Shown here: positions 42,836-51,360 of the stretch, in pieces
How the letters are laid out: each line of letters opens with the position of its first letter
Position numbering within the stretch: position 1 is the stretch's first letter
Position numbers and translations under genes: made by a program
Origin: Ancylobacter dichloromethanicus
Lineage (GTDB): Bacteria > Pseudomonadota > Alphaproteobacteria > Rhizobiales > Xanthobacteraceae
NCBI RefSeq assembly: GCF_018390645.1
Contig: NZ_JAHBGC010000020.1
Span: forward strand, 542,869 to 606,868
Direction of reading: 5' to 3'
Length of the DNA stretch: 64,000 bases
The notes under the pieces: generated by a model
Told to the model about the DNA's origin: nothing
Seen by the model: the letters and a program-made list of their open reading frames with translations, nothing else
Databases searched by the model: none

Positions 42836-42890
42836 AATATACCTTGGTATATTTTATGTTGAATCCCGTTCTGTTGATGATATCTATCAT
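42836..42890. promoter_or_regulatory. Dyads in the 42456-43103 gene-free stretch
   Basis: The 648-base gap upstream of the OFA transporter holds no convincing gene. Two perfect palindromes stand out: AATATACCTTGGTATATT (42836-42853) and ATGATATCTATCAT (42877-42890), centres 39 bases apart. They lie in an AT-rich segment about 220-270 bases before the start. A GntR- or similar-type regulator is a guess; no such gene is nearby. Confidence 0.45.
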
Positions 42891-43103
42891 GTCGACGTCA
42901 TTGTTCTGCCTGAGGGCAAAGCATTCACGTTCTTGCACGGCGCGTGATGACGTTTGGTAAGGCTGAATGGATGGCCTTTACGTGAATTCGATGGGCCGTT
43001 GCTTGAGATTCGATTGATAGCTGCCGCGCATTCGAGGGCGGCAAAAGAGGCACGAAGCAGCCGCCAAGAGCTGTGCGACACCCATCAGGTCGAGGATACG
43101 TCA

Positions 43104-44411
43104 ATGGATACGAGCAAGACGAGCGCACGCCCCTGGGAACCCTGGTTCCAGCTTGGCTGCGGCATTCTCTGCATGGCGATGATCGCCAATCTTCAATATG
43201 GCTGGACGCTGTTCGTCGATCCTATCGACCAGGCGCATGGCTGGGGCCGCGCGGCGATCCAGACCGCCTTCACCATCTTCGTGCTGACCGAGACCTGGCT
43301 GGTGCCGGTCGAGGCGTGGTTCGTCGATCGCTACGGCCCGCGGCTGGTCCTTAGCTTCGGCGCGGTGATGATCGCGCTTGCCTGGGTCATCAATTCCTAT
43401 GCCGGTTCGCTCACCATGCTCTATGCGGGCGCGGTGTTCGGCGGCATCGGCGCCGGTTCGGTCTACGGCACCTGCGTCGGCAACGCGCTGAAATGGTTCC
43501 CCTACCGGCGCGGCCTTGCGGCTGGCGCCACCGCCGCCGGCTTCGGTGCCGGTGCGGCGCTCACCGTGGTGCCGATCGCCCATACCATCGCCGCGCATGG
43601 CTACCAGACGGCGTTCTTCTGGTTCGGGCTGGGGCAGGGGCTGATCGTCCTGATCGCCGCGCAGTTCCTCTATCCCCCCAAATTCAAGATCGCCGCTCCG
43701 AAGAAGGCGCTGCGCATTCCGCAGAGCCGGATCGACTACCAGCCCTCGCAGACGCTGACCAAGCCGGTGTTCTGGCTGCTCTATCTGATGTTCGTCATGG
43801 TGGCCTCTGGCGGCCTGATGGCGGCGGCGCAGATCGGCCCCATCGCCCATGATCTCGGGGTCGCCGACACGCCGGTGAGCATATTCGGCATCTCGGCCGC
43901 GGCGCTGACCCTGGCGATCTCGCTCGACCGCATCTTCGACGGTTTCGGCCGGCCGATCTTCGGCTATTTCTCCGACCGCATCGGCCGCGAGAACACCATG
44001 TTCATCGCCTTCGGCACGGCGGCGGTGATGCTGCTGCTGATGGTCTATCACGGCTCGAACCCGCTGGTGTTCGTGCTCGCCACGGCCGGCTTCTTCGGCG
44101 TGTTCGGCGAGATCTACTCGCTGTTCCCCGCCACCTGCGGCGACACGTTCGGCTCGAAATTCGCCGCCACCAATGCCGGCATGCTCTACACCGCCAAGGG
44201 CACGGCGGCGCTTCTGGTGCCGATCGCCAGCGTCGTGGCGGCAACCTACGGCTGGTACGCGGTGTTCGCCATCGCGGTGGGCCTGAACGCGACGGCCGCG
44301 CTGCTCGCCCTTTTCGTGCTGAAGCCGCTGCGCACCCGCTTCATCGCCCGTACCGCGGTCGAGGCGGACGCGGCCCCGGTGACCGTCGGGCGCGAGTCGC
44401 CCGCGCACTGA
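43104..44411 (+). CDS. OFA-family MFS transporter (oxalate/formate antiporter-like)
   Basis: A 435-residue, 12-helix protein. QLGCGILCMAMIANLQYGWTLFVDPI at the start, WGRAAIQTAFTIFV and WLVPVEAWFVDRYGPR near helix 2 match the OxlT/OFA group, as does GGIGAGSVYGTCVGNALKWFP. Members exchange oxalate and formate or carry other monocarboxylates. No oxalate-degrading genes (frc, oxc) are adjacent, so the substrate is open. ATG 43104 is chosen; the frame extends upstream into non-family sequence. A long gene-free region with two palindromes precedes it. Confidence 0.85.
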   Translation: MDTSKTSARPWEPWFQLGCGILCMAMIANLQYGWTLFVDPIDQAHGWGRAAIQTAFTIFVLTETWLVPVEAWFVDRYGPRLVLSFGAVMIALAWVINSYAGSLTMLYAGAVFGGIGAGSVYGTCVGNALKWFPYRRGLAAGATAAGFGAGAALTVVPIAHTIAAHGYQTAFFWFGLGQGLIVLIAAQFLYPPKFKIAAPKKALRIPQSRIDYQPSQTLTKPVFWLLYLMFVMVASGGLMAAAQIGPIAHDLGVADTPVSIFGISAAALTLAISLDRIFDGFGRPIFGYFSDRIGRENTMFIAFGTAAVMLLLMVYHGSNPLVFVLATAGFFGVFGEIYSLFPATCGDTFGSKFAATNAGMLYTAKGTAALLVPIASVVAATYGWYAVFAIAVGLNATAALLALFVLKPLRTRFIARTAVEADAAPVTVGRESPAH

Positions 44412-44427
44412 AGCTAGACAGCCTTGA

Positions 44428-44472
44428 GAGCGTATCCCGGACGGCCGAGAGGCCGATCCGGGATCGCTCTTT
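44428..44472. terminator. Hairpin in the convergent gap after the OFA transporter
   Basis: GAGCGTATCCCGGA pairs with TCCGGGATCGCTC (one bulged T) around CGGCCGAGAGGCCG, itself a small dyad, and is followed by TTT. It can serve both converging genes as a terminator. Confidence 0.65.
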
Positions 44473-44487
44473 CGAGAATTGGCGGGG

Positions 44488-45285
44488 TCAGGGGATCAGC
44501 CGCGCATAGACCTCAGGCCGGCGGTCCGGCACATGGGTATTGAGCGCCCGCGCCTCCCGCAGGCGATCAAGGCCCAGATCGGCGAAGAGCAGTTCTTCGC
44601 CTTCGCTTCCGAGGACGAGGTTCCCGCCCATCGGGTCGCCGACACAGCTCAGCCCCATATAGTCGAGTTCCCCCTCGGCGCCGCAGCGATTGGCGTAGGC
44701 GACGAAGAGCTCATTCTCGAAGGCGCGCGACGGCACGACGAAATAGGAGACCGCGTCATAGGGCTTCATGTTCGCCGTCGGCACCAGCACGAGGTCGGCG
44801 CCGGCGAGGGCGAGTGCGCGCACGGCCTCGGGGAACTCCACGTCGTAGCAGATCAGCATGCCGACCTTGTAGCCGGCAAAGTCAGCCAGCGCCGCCGAGC
44901 CTTCGCCGGGCGTGAACATCGCCCGGTCGAGATCGCCGAACAAGTGTGTCTTGCGGTAGTTTAGTAGCGTCGTGCCGTCGCGCCCGAGCAGCAGGCACGA
45001 ATTGTAGACCGTGCCGCCGCCGAATTCCGGGTAGCCGTAGCAGAGGCCGATATTGTGGGCGCGGGCGATGCTCGCGGCCCGGCGGGCGCTCGGCCCGTTG
45101 AAGGTCTCCGCCTTGGTCCGGGCGGCATGGCGGCCGATATTGTAGCCGGTGAGGAACATCTCCGGCGCGACCAGAAGGTCGGCACCGCGCTGCGAGGCGG
45201 CCGCCGCGGCGGCGTCGAGCCGCTCCAGATTGGCGGCGGGATCGTTTGAAGGATCTCCGGCGGTCTGAAAGAGTGCCAGCCGCAT
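44488..45285 (-). CDS. Carbon-nitrogen hydrolase (nitrilase superfamily)
   Basis: A 265-residue protein of the nitrilase superfamily with the catalytic triad visible: Glu in VAPEMFLTGYN, Lys in NYRKTHLFGD and Cys in LICYDVEFPEAVRAL. NMKPYDAVSYFVVPSRAFEN follows. Its ATG overlaps the ureohydrolase stop codon (TGATG), so the two are coupled. Amidases of this type beside ureohydrolases act on N-carbamoylputrescine, guanidinobutyramide or related amides of arginine catabolism. Which one cannot be decided here. Confidence 0.88.
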   Translation of the reverse strand: MRLALFQTAGDPSNDPAANLERLDAAAAAASQRGADLLVAPEMFLTGYNIGRHAARTKAETFNGPSARRAASIARAHNIGLCYGYPEFGGGTVYNSCLLLGRDGTTLLNYRKTHLFGDLDRAMFTPGEGSAALADFAGYKVGMLICYDVEFPEAVRALALAGADLVLVPTANMKPYDAVSYFVVPSRAFENELFVAYANRCGAEGELDYMGLSCVGDPMGGNLVLGSEGEELLFADLGLDRLREARALNTHVPDRRPEVYARLIP

Positions 45286-46340
45286 CACCGCTCCTTCCGC
45301 GCCTTGAGAGCGGTCACCGACAGGCAGAAAATCTCGAACAGGACCTGTGCCGCCGCATGGGCGGTGTTGGAGGTCGCGTCATACTGGGGCGCGACCTCCA
45401 CCACGTCGCCGCCGACGACATCGAGCCCGTTCAGCCCGCGCAGCAGTTCCAGCACCTCGCGCGAGGTGAGACCGCCGATTTCAGGCGTGCCGGTGCCCGG
45501 CGCGAAGGCGGGATCGAGGCTGTCGACGTCGAAGGAGACATAGACCGGCCCGTCGCCAAGCACCTGCTTCGCCTTCGCGATGATGGCCGGCATGCCCGTG
45601 CCGGTGACCTCCTCGGCGTGGATGACGGTCATCCCGCTGTCATAGGAGAACTCCCAGAGGAATTCGGCGCCGCCGCGAATACCGATCTGGATGGTGCGGG
45701 TGGGGTCGAGCACGCCGTCCAGCACCGCGTTGCGGAACGGGCCGCCATGGTGGAACTTGGCGCCCTCATAGGTGCCGGAGGTATCGCAATGGGCGTCGAT
45801 GTGCAGCATGCCGACGGGGCGCTTCTCGCCGACCGCCTTGAGGATCGAGCCGGTGATGGAATGATCGCCGCCGACCGATAGCGGGATCACCCCGGCGGCG
45901 ACGATCTTCTTGTAGAACGCCTCGATGTCCTCGTGGCAGGAATCGAGGCTGAAGCGTGAGCGGAACGGCACGTCGCCGATGTCCGCCACCTTCGCCTCGG
46001 CGGCGGGGACCATGTTCAGAACGTGCTCATACGGCCCGATCCGCTCGATGGCGCGCACCGCGCGCGGGCCGAGGCGGGCGCCGGCGCGGTTGGTGACGCC
46101 GAGGTCCATCGGCACGCCGACCAGCGCGACGTCGAGGCCACCGAAATCGGCCTGTTCCTGCGCGTCCGGGCGATAGGGCGCGTCGAGCAGGGTGGCGGCG
46201 CCGGCCCACGGCCAGACCCGCTTCTCGCCGTCCTTGAACTGGAGCTCGGCGACGCGCTTGAACGTCTCGTCATAGACCACGCCGCCACCGATGCCGGCAT
46301 ATTTCGCCCGCAGTTTCTCGAGCTTTTCCTGGTCGGACAT
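45285..46340 (-). CDS. speB: Agmatinase-family ureohydrolase
   Basis: A 351-residue Mn-dependent ureohydrolase. Metal ligands lie in SVGGDHSITG, HIDAHCDTSG and VSFDVDSLDPAFAPGTGTPE. An N-terminal extension of about 60 residues with WPWAGAATLLDAPYRPD precedes the core. Family members hydrolyse agmatine to putrescine and urea, or guanidinobutyrate or other guanidino compounds; the sequence alone fits agmatinase best. Cotranscribed with the nitrilase-type hydrolase, it probably forms a short arginine or guanidino-amine catabolic unit. Confidence 0.88.
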   Translation of the reverse strand: MSDQEKLEKLRAKYAGIGGGVVYDETFKRVAELQFKDGEKRVWPWAGAATLLDAPYRPDAQEQADFGGLDVALVGVPMDLGVTNRAGARLGPRAVRAIERIGPYEHVLNMVPAAEAKVADIGDVPFRSRFSLDSCHEDIEAFYKKIVAAGVIPLSVGGDHSITGSILKAVGEKRPVGMLHIDAHCDTSGTYEGAKFHHGGPFRNAVLDGVLDPTRTIQIGIRGGAEFLWEFSYDSGMTVIHAEEVTGTGMPAIIAKAKQVLGDGPVYVSFDVDSLDPAFAPGTGTPEIGGLTSREVLELLRGLNGLDVVGGDVVEVAPQYDATSNTAHAAAQVLFEIFCLSVTALKARKER

Positions 46341-46463
46341 CTGCGCCTCTTTGTGAGCTTTCCGGCTTCTGGAAGTCCGGTCAGGCTAGCGTGTGCCGGC
46401 CCGGCCGGGGAAGGGGCAAGAGGTGTCCCTTTGCAGGATCGGCGGTGGTGTGGCGCCGCGGGC

Positions 46464-47207
46464 TCAGCGGATGTTCAACAAGATCTCTGCCACCGCCTCC
46501 GGTGCGCTGAGGAAAGGCGAATGGCCGGTGTCGAGTTGATGCACCTGCGCCCCCGGCACCGCCCCCTGCATCTCCCGCTGCACGGCCAGCGGCAGGCCGC
46601 GATCCCTCAGGCACTCGATATAGTGCCGGCGCAGCCTGCCGAAGCGGTGCGGCGTGACGGCGGACACCGCCGCAAACGGCGCGTGCGGGGTGACGCGCAC
46701 CAGATTGGGCAGGGCGCGGTCGATGTCGTGCTCGGTGCAATCGGAATAGAGCGAGCGGGCGATGAGGTCGCGGCGCGCGAGGTCGAGCCCGAGCCCTTCC
46801 TTGCCGAGCCGCAGCATGCCCTGCGTCTCGACGATGGCGGGATCCTTCAGATAGGCCGGCGTCATGACGAAGTCGCGCGCGGTCTTGCCGTTCGGGGCCA
46901 TGAAGCCGGTGAGGTAGACCAGCGCCTCGATGCGCTCGGGCATCTCCTCGCCCAGCCAGGTGCAGGTCGCCCCGCCGACGGAATGGCCGACCAGGATCGC
47001 CTTGCCCTCGATCTCCTCCAGCGCGGCGCGCACCGGCGCGGCATAGATGGACATGTCGGTGACGGCGGCGGTCGGGGTCGGGTCGAAGCCGTGGCTGGCG
47101 AGGTCGGGCGCAATCACCGCATGGCCGGCGGCGCCGAGCAGGTTCGCCACCTTCTGGAAGCAGCCGCCCCAGTGCCAGGAGCCGTGGATGAGAATGAAGG
47201 TTGCCAT
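46464..47207 (-). CDS. Alpha/beta hydrolase
   Basis: A 247-residue alpha/beta-hydrolase-fold protein similar in size and motifs to plant-type esterases/hydroxynitrile-lyase-like hydrolases. The oxyanion segment is LIHGSWHWGGCFQKV, the nucleophile elbow is LVGHSVGGATCTWL (Ser about 80), and the catalytic His is in DTGHSPFLSAPEAVAE. Substrate unknown. It is divergent from eutB, with a 188-base gap that should hold both promoters. Confidence 0.88.
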   Translation of the reverse strand: MATFILIHGSWHWGGCFQKVANLLGAAGHAVIAPDLASHGFDPTPTAAVTDMSIYAAPVRAALEEIEGKAILVGHSVGGATCTWLGEEMPERIEALVYLTGFMAPNGKTARDFVMTPAYLKDPAIVETQGMLRLGKEGLGLDLARRDLIARSLYSDCTEHDIDRALPNLVRVTPHAPFAAVSAVTPHRFGRLRRHYIECLRDRGLPLAVQREMQGAVPGAQVHQLDTGHSPFLSAPEAVAEILLNIR

Positions 47208-47395
47208 GGGGTTTCCTCAAGCAATGCGTGGCGCGTGGTAGCGGCCAGCGCGCGCGGCGTCCAGCCTGGCATGCCAGCCATGGACAGGGGGATTCGGCCT
47301 GTCCGGCGGAAGTCGGGCTTTGCCGGCGCCCGCCGGCGGGGTACATTTTGCGCATGGCGCCGCGTTGAGCAAAGGGCGCCGGAAGGACCGCACTT

Positions 47396-48784
47396 ATGGC
47401 CTATCGCATCGTCGCCGGATCGCAGACTTACGCCTTCGCCGATCTGAAGGACCTGATGGCGAAGGCCACGCCGCCGCGTTCCGGGGACATGCTGGCCGGC
47501 ATTGCCGCCGCCTCGGCGGAGGAGAACGTCGCCGCCCGCATGTGCCTCGCCGACGTGCCGTTGGCCGCCTTTCTCAACGAGGCGCTGGTGCCTTATGAGG
47601 AGGATGAGGTCACTCGCCTGATCATCGACAGCCACGATGCGCAGGCTTTCCGCCCTCTCTCGCACATGACCGTGGGCGATTTCCGCGACTTCCTGCTCTC
47701 CGGTGCGGCGACCAGCGCGGTGCTGGCGTCGATCGCTCCCGGGGTGACCCCGGAAATGGCGGCGGCGGTGTCCAAGCTGATGCGCAATCAGGACCTGATC
47801 GTGGTCGCCAAGAAGTGCCGGGTGGTGACGAAGTTCCGCAACACGATCGGGCTGCCCGGCACGATGGCGGTGCGGCTTCAGCCCAACCACCCGACCGACG
47901 ATCCCGCCGGCGTGACCGCCTCCATCCTCGACGGCCTGCTCTATGGCTGCGGCGACGCGGTGATCGGCATCAACCCGGCCTCCGACAGCGTGCCGGTGCT
48001 CAGCGAGCTGTTGAAGCTGATCGACGGGATCATCCAGCGCTTCGACATCCCGACCCAGGCCTGCGTACTCACCCACGTGACGACCTCGACCGAGGTGATC
48101 GGTCGCGGCGTCCCGGTCGACCTCGTCTTCCAGTCGGTGGCGGGCACGCAAGCGGCGAATGCCTCGTTCGGAATCGACCTCGCCGTGCTGAAGGAGGGAC
48201 ATGAGGCGGCGCTGTCGCTGAACCGCGGCACGCTGGGCGACAATGTGATGTATTTCGAGACCGGACAGGGCTCGGCGCTCTCCGCCAACGCCCATCACGG
48301 TGTCGACCAGCAGACGCTGGAGGCGCGCGCCTATGCGGTGTGCCGGCCGTTCAAGCCGCTGCTGGTGAACACCGTGGTGGGCTTCATCGGGCCGGAATAT
48401 CTCTATGACGGCAAGCAGATCATCCGCGCCGGCCTGGAAGACCATTTCTGCGGCAAGCTGATGGGCGTGCCGCTGGGTTGCGATGTTTGCTACACCAACC
48501 ACGCCGAGGCCGATCAGGACGACATGGACACGCTGATGACGCTGCTGGGCGCGGCGGGCGTCACCTACATCATGGGCATTCCCGGTTCCGACGACGTGAT
48601 GCTGAACTACCAGTCGACCTCGTTCCACGACCAGCTCTACCTGCGCGAGGTGCTGGGCCTGAAGCGGGCGCCGGAATTCGAGGCGTGGCTGCAGCGGATG
48701 GGCATCACCGAGCCGGATGGCAGCTTGAGGAAGCAGCACGGCATGCACCCGCTGCTCGCAGCTGCGCCGGAGCTCGCGGCATGA
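47396..48784 (+). CDS. eutB: Ethanolamine ammonia-lyase, large subunit
   Basis: AdoCbl-dependent enzyme that splits ethanolamine into acetaldehyde and ammonia; EutB is the barrel subunit. At 462 residues it matches the family, with VVAKKCRVVTKFRNTIGLPGT, LQPNHPTDDPAGV and NPASDSVPVL in the barrel and GQGSALSANAHHGVDQQTLEARAY near the active site. The closing PLGCDVCYTNHAEADQDDM segment is also typical. GGAAGGA precedes the ATG. It overlaps eutC by 4 bases (ATGA). No microcompartment or eutA reactivase gene is adjacent, so this is the short, assimilatory form. Confidence 0.97.
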   Translation: MAYRIVAGSQTYAFADLKDLMAKATPPRSGDMLAGIAAASAEENVAARMCLADVPLAAFLNEALVPYEEDEVTRLIIDSHDAQAFRPLSHMTVGDFRDFLLSGAATSAVLASIAPGVTPEMAAAVSKLMRNQDLIVVAKKCRVVTKFRNTIGLPGTMAVRLQPNHPTDDPAGVTASILDGLLYGCGDAVIGINPASDSVPVLSELLKLIDGIIQRFDIPTQACVLTHVTTSTEVIGRGVPVDLVFQSVAGTQAANASFGIDLAVLKEGHEAALSLNRGTLGDNVMYFETGQGSALSANAHHGVDQQTLEARAYAVCRPFKPLLVNTVVGFIGPEYLYDGKQIIRAGLEDHFCGKLMGVPLGCDVCYTNHAEADQDDMDTLMTLLGAAGVTYIMGIPGSDDVMLNYQSTSFHDQLYLREVLGLKRAPEFEAWLQRMGITEPDGSLRKQHGMHPLLAAAPELAA

Positions 48785-49593
48785 GCGATCCGGTGGCGGA
48801 CGGCGATCTTCCCGCCGATTTTGTGATCGAGGATGCGTGGCGCCGCTTGGCCGGCGTCACCCCGGCGCGGATCGCGCTGGGCCGGGCCGGCACCGGCCTT
48901 CCGACCCGCGAGGTGCTGCGGTTCGCGCTGGCGCATGCGCAGGCGCGCGATGCGGTTCACATGCCGTTCGATTCCGCCCGCATGGCGGGGGAAATCGCGG
49001 CCCTCGGCTTCGAGACCATCGAGGTGAGCTCCGCCGCCCCGGCGCGCGACGCCTATCTGCGCCGGCCCGATCTCGGCCGCCGGCTCTCGGACGAAAGCCG
49101 AGCGTTGCTAGGGACTTGGACGGGGGAGCCGGTGGATGTCGCCATCGTCGTCGCCGACGGTCTGTCCTCCACCGCCATCCATGCGCAGGCCGTGCCGTTC
49201 CTCGCCGCGTTCAAGGCGCGGATCGCCGAGGCGGGGTGGAGCGTGGGGCCGGTATGTATCGCCAATCAGGCGCGTGTGGCGCTTGGGGACGAAGTGGGCG
49301 AACGGATGAAGGCGAGTGCCTGCGTGGTGCTGATCGGCGAGCGGCCGGGCCTGTCCTCGCCGGACAGCCTCGGCCTCTACCTCACCTTCGCCCCCCGCGC
49401 CGGGCGTTCGGACGCCGAGCGCAACTGCATCTCCAATGTGCGCGGCGAAGGGCTTTCGCACGCGCACGCCGCCTTCAAGCTCGCCTGGCTGCTGAAGCAG
49501 GCGCTGGCGCGCCGGCTGACCGGGGTCCACCTGAAGGACGAAAGCGACCTGCTGCTGGTCGGCGGAAAGCCACCACCGGCGCAGATCGGATAA
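48781..49593 (+). CDS. eutC: Ethanolamine ammonia-lyase, small subunit
   Basis: The 270-residue small subunit that contributes to the cobalamin site. Family features are TPARIALGRAGTGLPTREVLRF, VDVAIVVADGLSSTAIHAQA, GERPGLSSPDSLGLYLTF and RNCISNVRGEGLS. It is translationally coupled to eutB. The end of the protein (GVHLKDESDLLL) is normal. With the cobalamin riboswitch upstream of nrdAB, it shows the organism relies on B12 in more than one pathway. Confidence 0.96.
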   Translation: MSDPVADGDLPADFVIEDAWRRLAGVTPARIALGRAGTGLPTREVLRFALAHAQARDAVHMPFDSARMAGEIAALGFETIEVSSAAPARDAYLRRPDLGRRLSDESRALLGTWTGEPVDVAIVVADGLSSTAIHAQAVPFLAAFKARIAEAGWSVGPVCIANQARVALGDEVGERMKASACVVLIGERPGLSSPDSLGLYLTFAPRAGRSDAERNCISNVRGEGLSHAHAAFKLAWLLKQALARRLTGVHLKDESDLLLVGGKPPPAQIG

Positions 49594-49660
49594 TCCAATT
49601 GGCCGAATCGGTTGGAGGCCGGTGTTGCCACGCCGGTCGAGCCGGGTCGCGGGGCGGACG

Positions 49661-50044
49661 CTACTTCTTGCGACCGAGTTCGTCGTCGAGCCAGTTGTCC
49701 GCCTGCGCCATGCGCTTGAAGATGAAGGGCACCGCCCGCAGGCGGTTGACGACGGGTCCCTTTTCCCACACGTCGCCATGCTCGAAACCCATCATGATGG
49801 TGTAGCGGGGCAGGGTGAGGAAGGGCAGGCGCAGCCTCTCCGACTTCACCACCACGAACTCCATGTGGAGCGAGGGCGCGGTGAGGTAGTAGAGGCCTTC
49901 CGAGGGCTCGTATTTGGCGGAGAGCTTCGGCGCCACCGCCGGCGTGCCCTGCCGGATGGCGGCGAGGTCTGCCTCGGTGAAGGGAAGGCGCTTGAGATGG
50001 CGGGCGGTGGCCAGCATCTCATTGGGGGTCATTCGTGTAGCCAT
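49661..50044 (-). CDS. Conserved hypothetical protein
   Basis: A 127-residue protein without recognised domain. It is basic and hydrophobic in patches: YEPSEGLYYLTAPSLHMEFVVVKSERLRLPFL, then YTIMMGFEHGDVWEKGPVVNRL and a charged end LDDELGRKK. No signal peptide or helix is obvious. ATG 50044 is used; ATG 50032 is possible. It lies between eutC (convergent) and the L,D-transpeptidase gene. Confidence 0.7.
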   Translation of the reverse strand: MATRMTPNEMLATARHLKRLPFTEADLAAIRQGTPAVAPKLSAKYEPSEGLYYLTAPSLHMEFVVVKSERLRLPFLTLPRYTIMMGFEHGDVWEKGPVVNRLRAVPFIFKRMAQADNWLDDELGRKK

Positions 50045-50146
50045 ATCGCCTCATACCGTCGGATGAGACGCCTATCTGCCGCAAACCGGCAGCAGTGGGA
50101 AGGCCTTGCCGGCGCGCCAGCGTCATCAGGCAGGTGTCGCGCCGTA

Positions 50147-51175
50147 CTATTGCGCCGTATCGCCTTCCTCATAGCCCTGCTCAGGCCCCCTGTAGGGGTC
50201 GGCGAGGGCAGCGGTCGGCTCGCTGACCGGTATCCTGGCACTTGAGGCCATGGCGGCGAGTTTCTGCGGGCCGGAGCGGCGCAGCACATCGCGGAAGCTG
50301 GGATGCATGCCGCCATCGACATAGGCGGCGTTGGCCGGCGGGTACGTGGCGGAAAGCTGGGCGATGCTCTGCTCATCCTGCGCCTGCTTGCTGGCAGCCG
50401 CCAGCAGTGCCGAATCCGGGGCGACCATCGGGCAGGGCGCGAGCGGATCGGTCGGTTCCGGCGCTGGCTGAGTCCCCGGGGTGAAGCGGTAGCGTCCACC
50501 GCAGGCCGAGACGTTGGGCGGCACCCGGGTGACCGCGAACAAGTCCGCGCCTTGCTTCAGGTTGCGCCAATAGGCCATGTTCGGATCGGTGCGGTGCTCG
50601 GCGAAATTCGCTGGCGTCATGCGGAAGGGCAGGGACTGCACCTGAAAGCCCGGCTGCCCGGCGGCGAGCGCCTCGCGCGCCAGCGCATAGACCTCGCCGA
50701 CCCCGTCATTGGTCATGGCATAGCACCCGGCGGAGGTGCAGGCGCCATGCACCATCAGCGCGCTGCCGCTATAGCCGAGGGCCCGCTCCAGATCGTTGGG
50801 ATAGCCGAGATTGAACGAAAGGTAATATTGCGAGCGCGGATTCAACTGGCGTTGCGTCACCGTGTAGAAGCCCTCCGGCGCCTGACGGTCGCCCTCGCGG
50901 GTCTTCGGGCCGAGTTTGCCGGACCAGCGGCACAGCGGGTAGGTCTTGAGCAGGGCGTAGCGGCCGGAGGTGGTGCGCTTCCACACCTCCAATTCGCTCT
51001 CCTGCTTGTAGATGCGCACCATGATGGGGTCGTCCGGGCTCATGCCCCTGGCCGCCATTTCCTGCATCAGCTTCTGCGGAATGGGGATGGAGCCGCGGTC
51101 GTCGCCCTCGATATTCGCGCAGCCGGCGACGAGGAGGGCGAAACAGAACAGGAGGGCGGTGCGCAACAGGTTCAT
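50147..51175 (-). CDS. YkuD-domain L,D-transpeptidase lipoprotein (YafK-like)
   Basis: A 342-residue exported protein. A signal peptide with lipobox LLVAGC (Cys19) implies a lipid anchor. The catalytic domain of L,D-transpeptidases contains HGACTSAGCYAMTN (about residues 139-152; His and Cys nucleophile), with MVRIYKQESELEVWK and REGDRQAPEGFYTV upstream, the YafK-type start of the YkuD fold. A long Pro/Ala-rich C-terminal region follows. Such enzymes act in peptidoglycan cross-linking or in cutting lipoprotein-peptidoglycan bonds (as DpaA/YafK does). Which activity is not clear here. Confidence 0.88.
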   Translation of the reverse strand: MNLLRTALLFCFALLVAGCANIEGDDRGSIPIPQKLMQEMAARGMSPDDPIMVRIYKQESELEVWKRTTSGRYALLKTYPLCRWSGKLGPKTREGDRQAPEGFYTVTQRQLNPRSQYYLSFNLGYPNDLERALGYSGSALMVHGACTSAGCYAMTNDGVGEVYALAREALAAGQPGFQVQSLPFRMTPANFAEHRTDPNMAYWRNLKQGADLFAVTRVPPNVSACGGRYRFTPGTQPAPEPTDPLAPCPMVAPDSALLAAASKQAQDEQSIAQLSATYPPANAAYVDGGMHPSFRDVLRRSGPQKLAAMASSARIPVSEPTAALADPYRGPEQGYEEGDTAQ

Positions 51176-51360
51176 GAGAGTCCGGCTAGCGGCGCAAGAA
51201 GGCGGATCGACGGCAGCGCCGTGCTTTCGGCCGCACGGGCCCGCTGAGGCCCTCCAATAGTGCCGGCATGGTTTCCAGACCGTTAGCCCGGCACGCCGTC
51301 GCGGAGCTGTGATCGCGCGGCGCGGTCGTCTCGCCCCCGGTGCCGCCCGCCGAATCCCGC

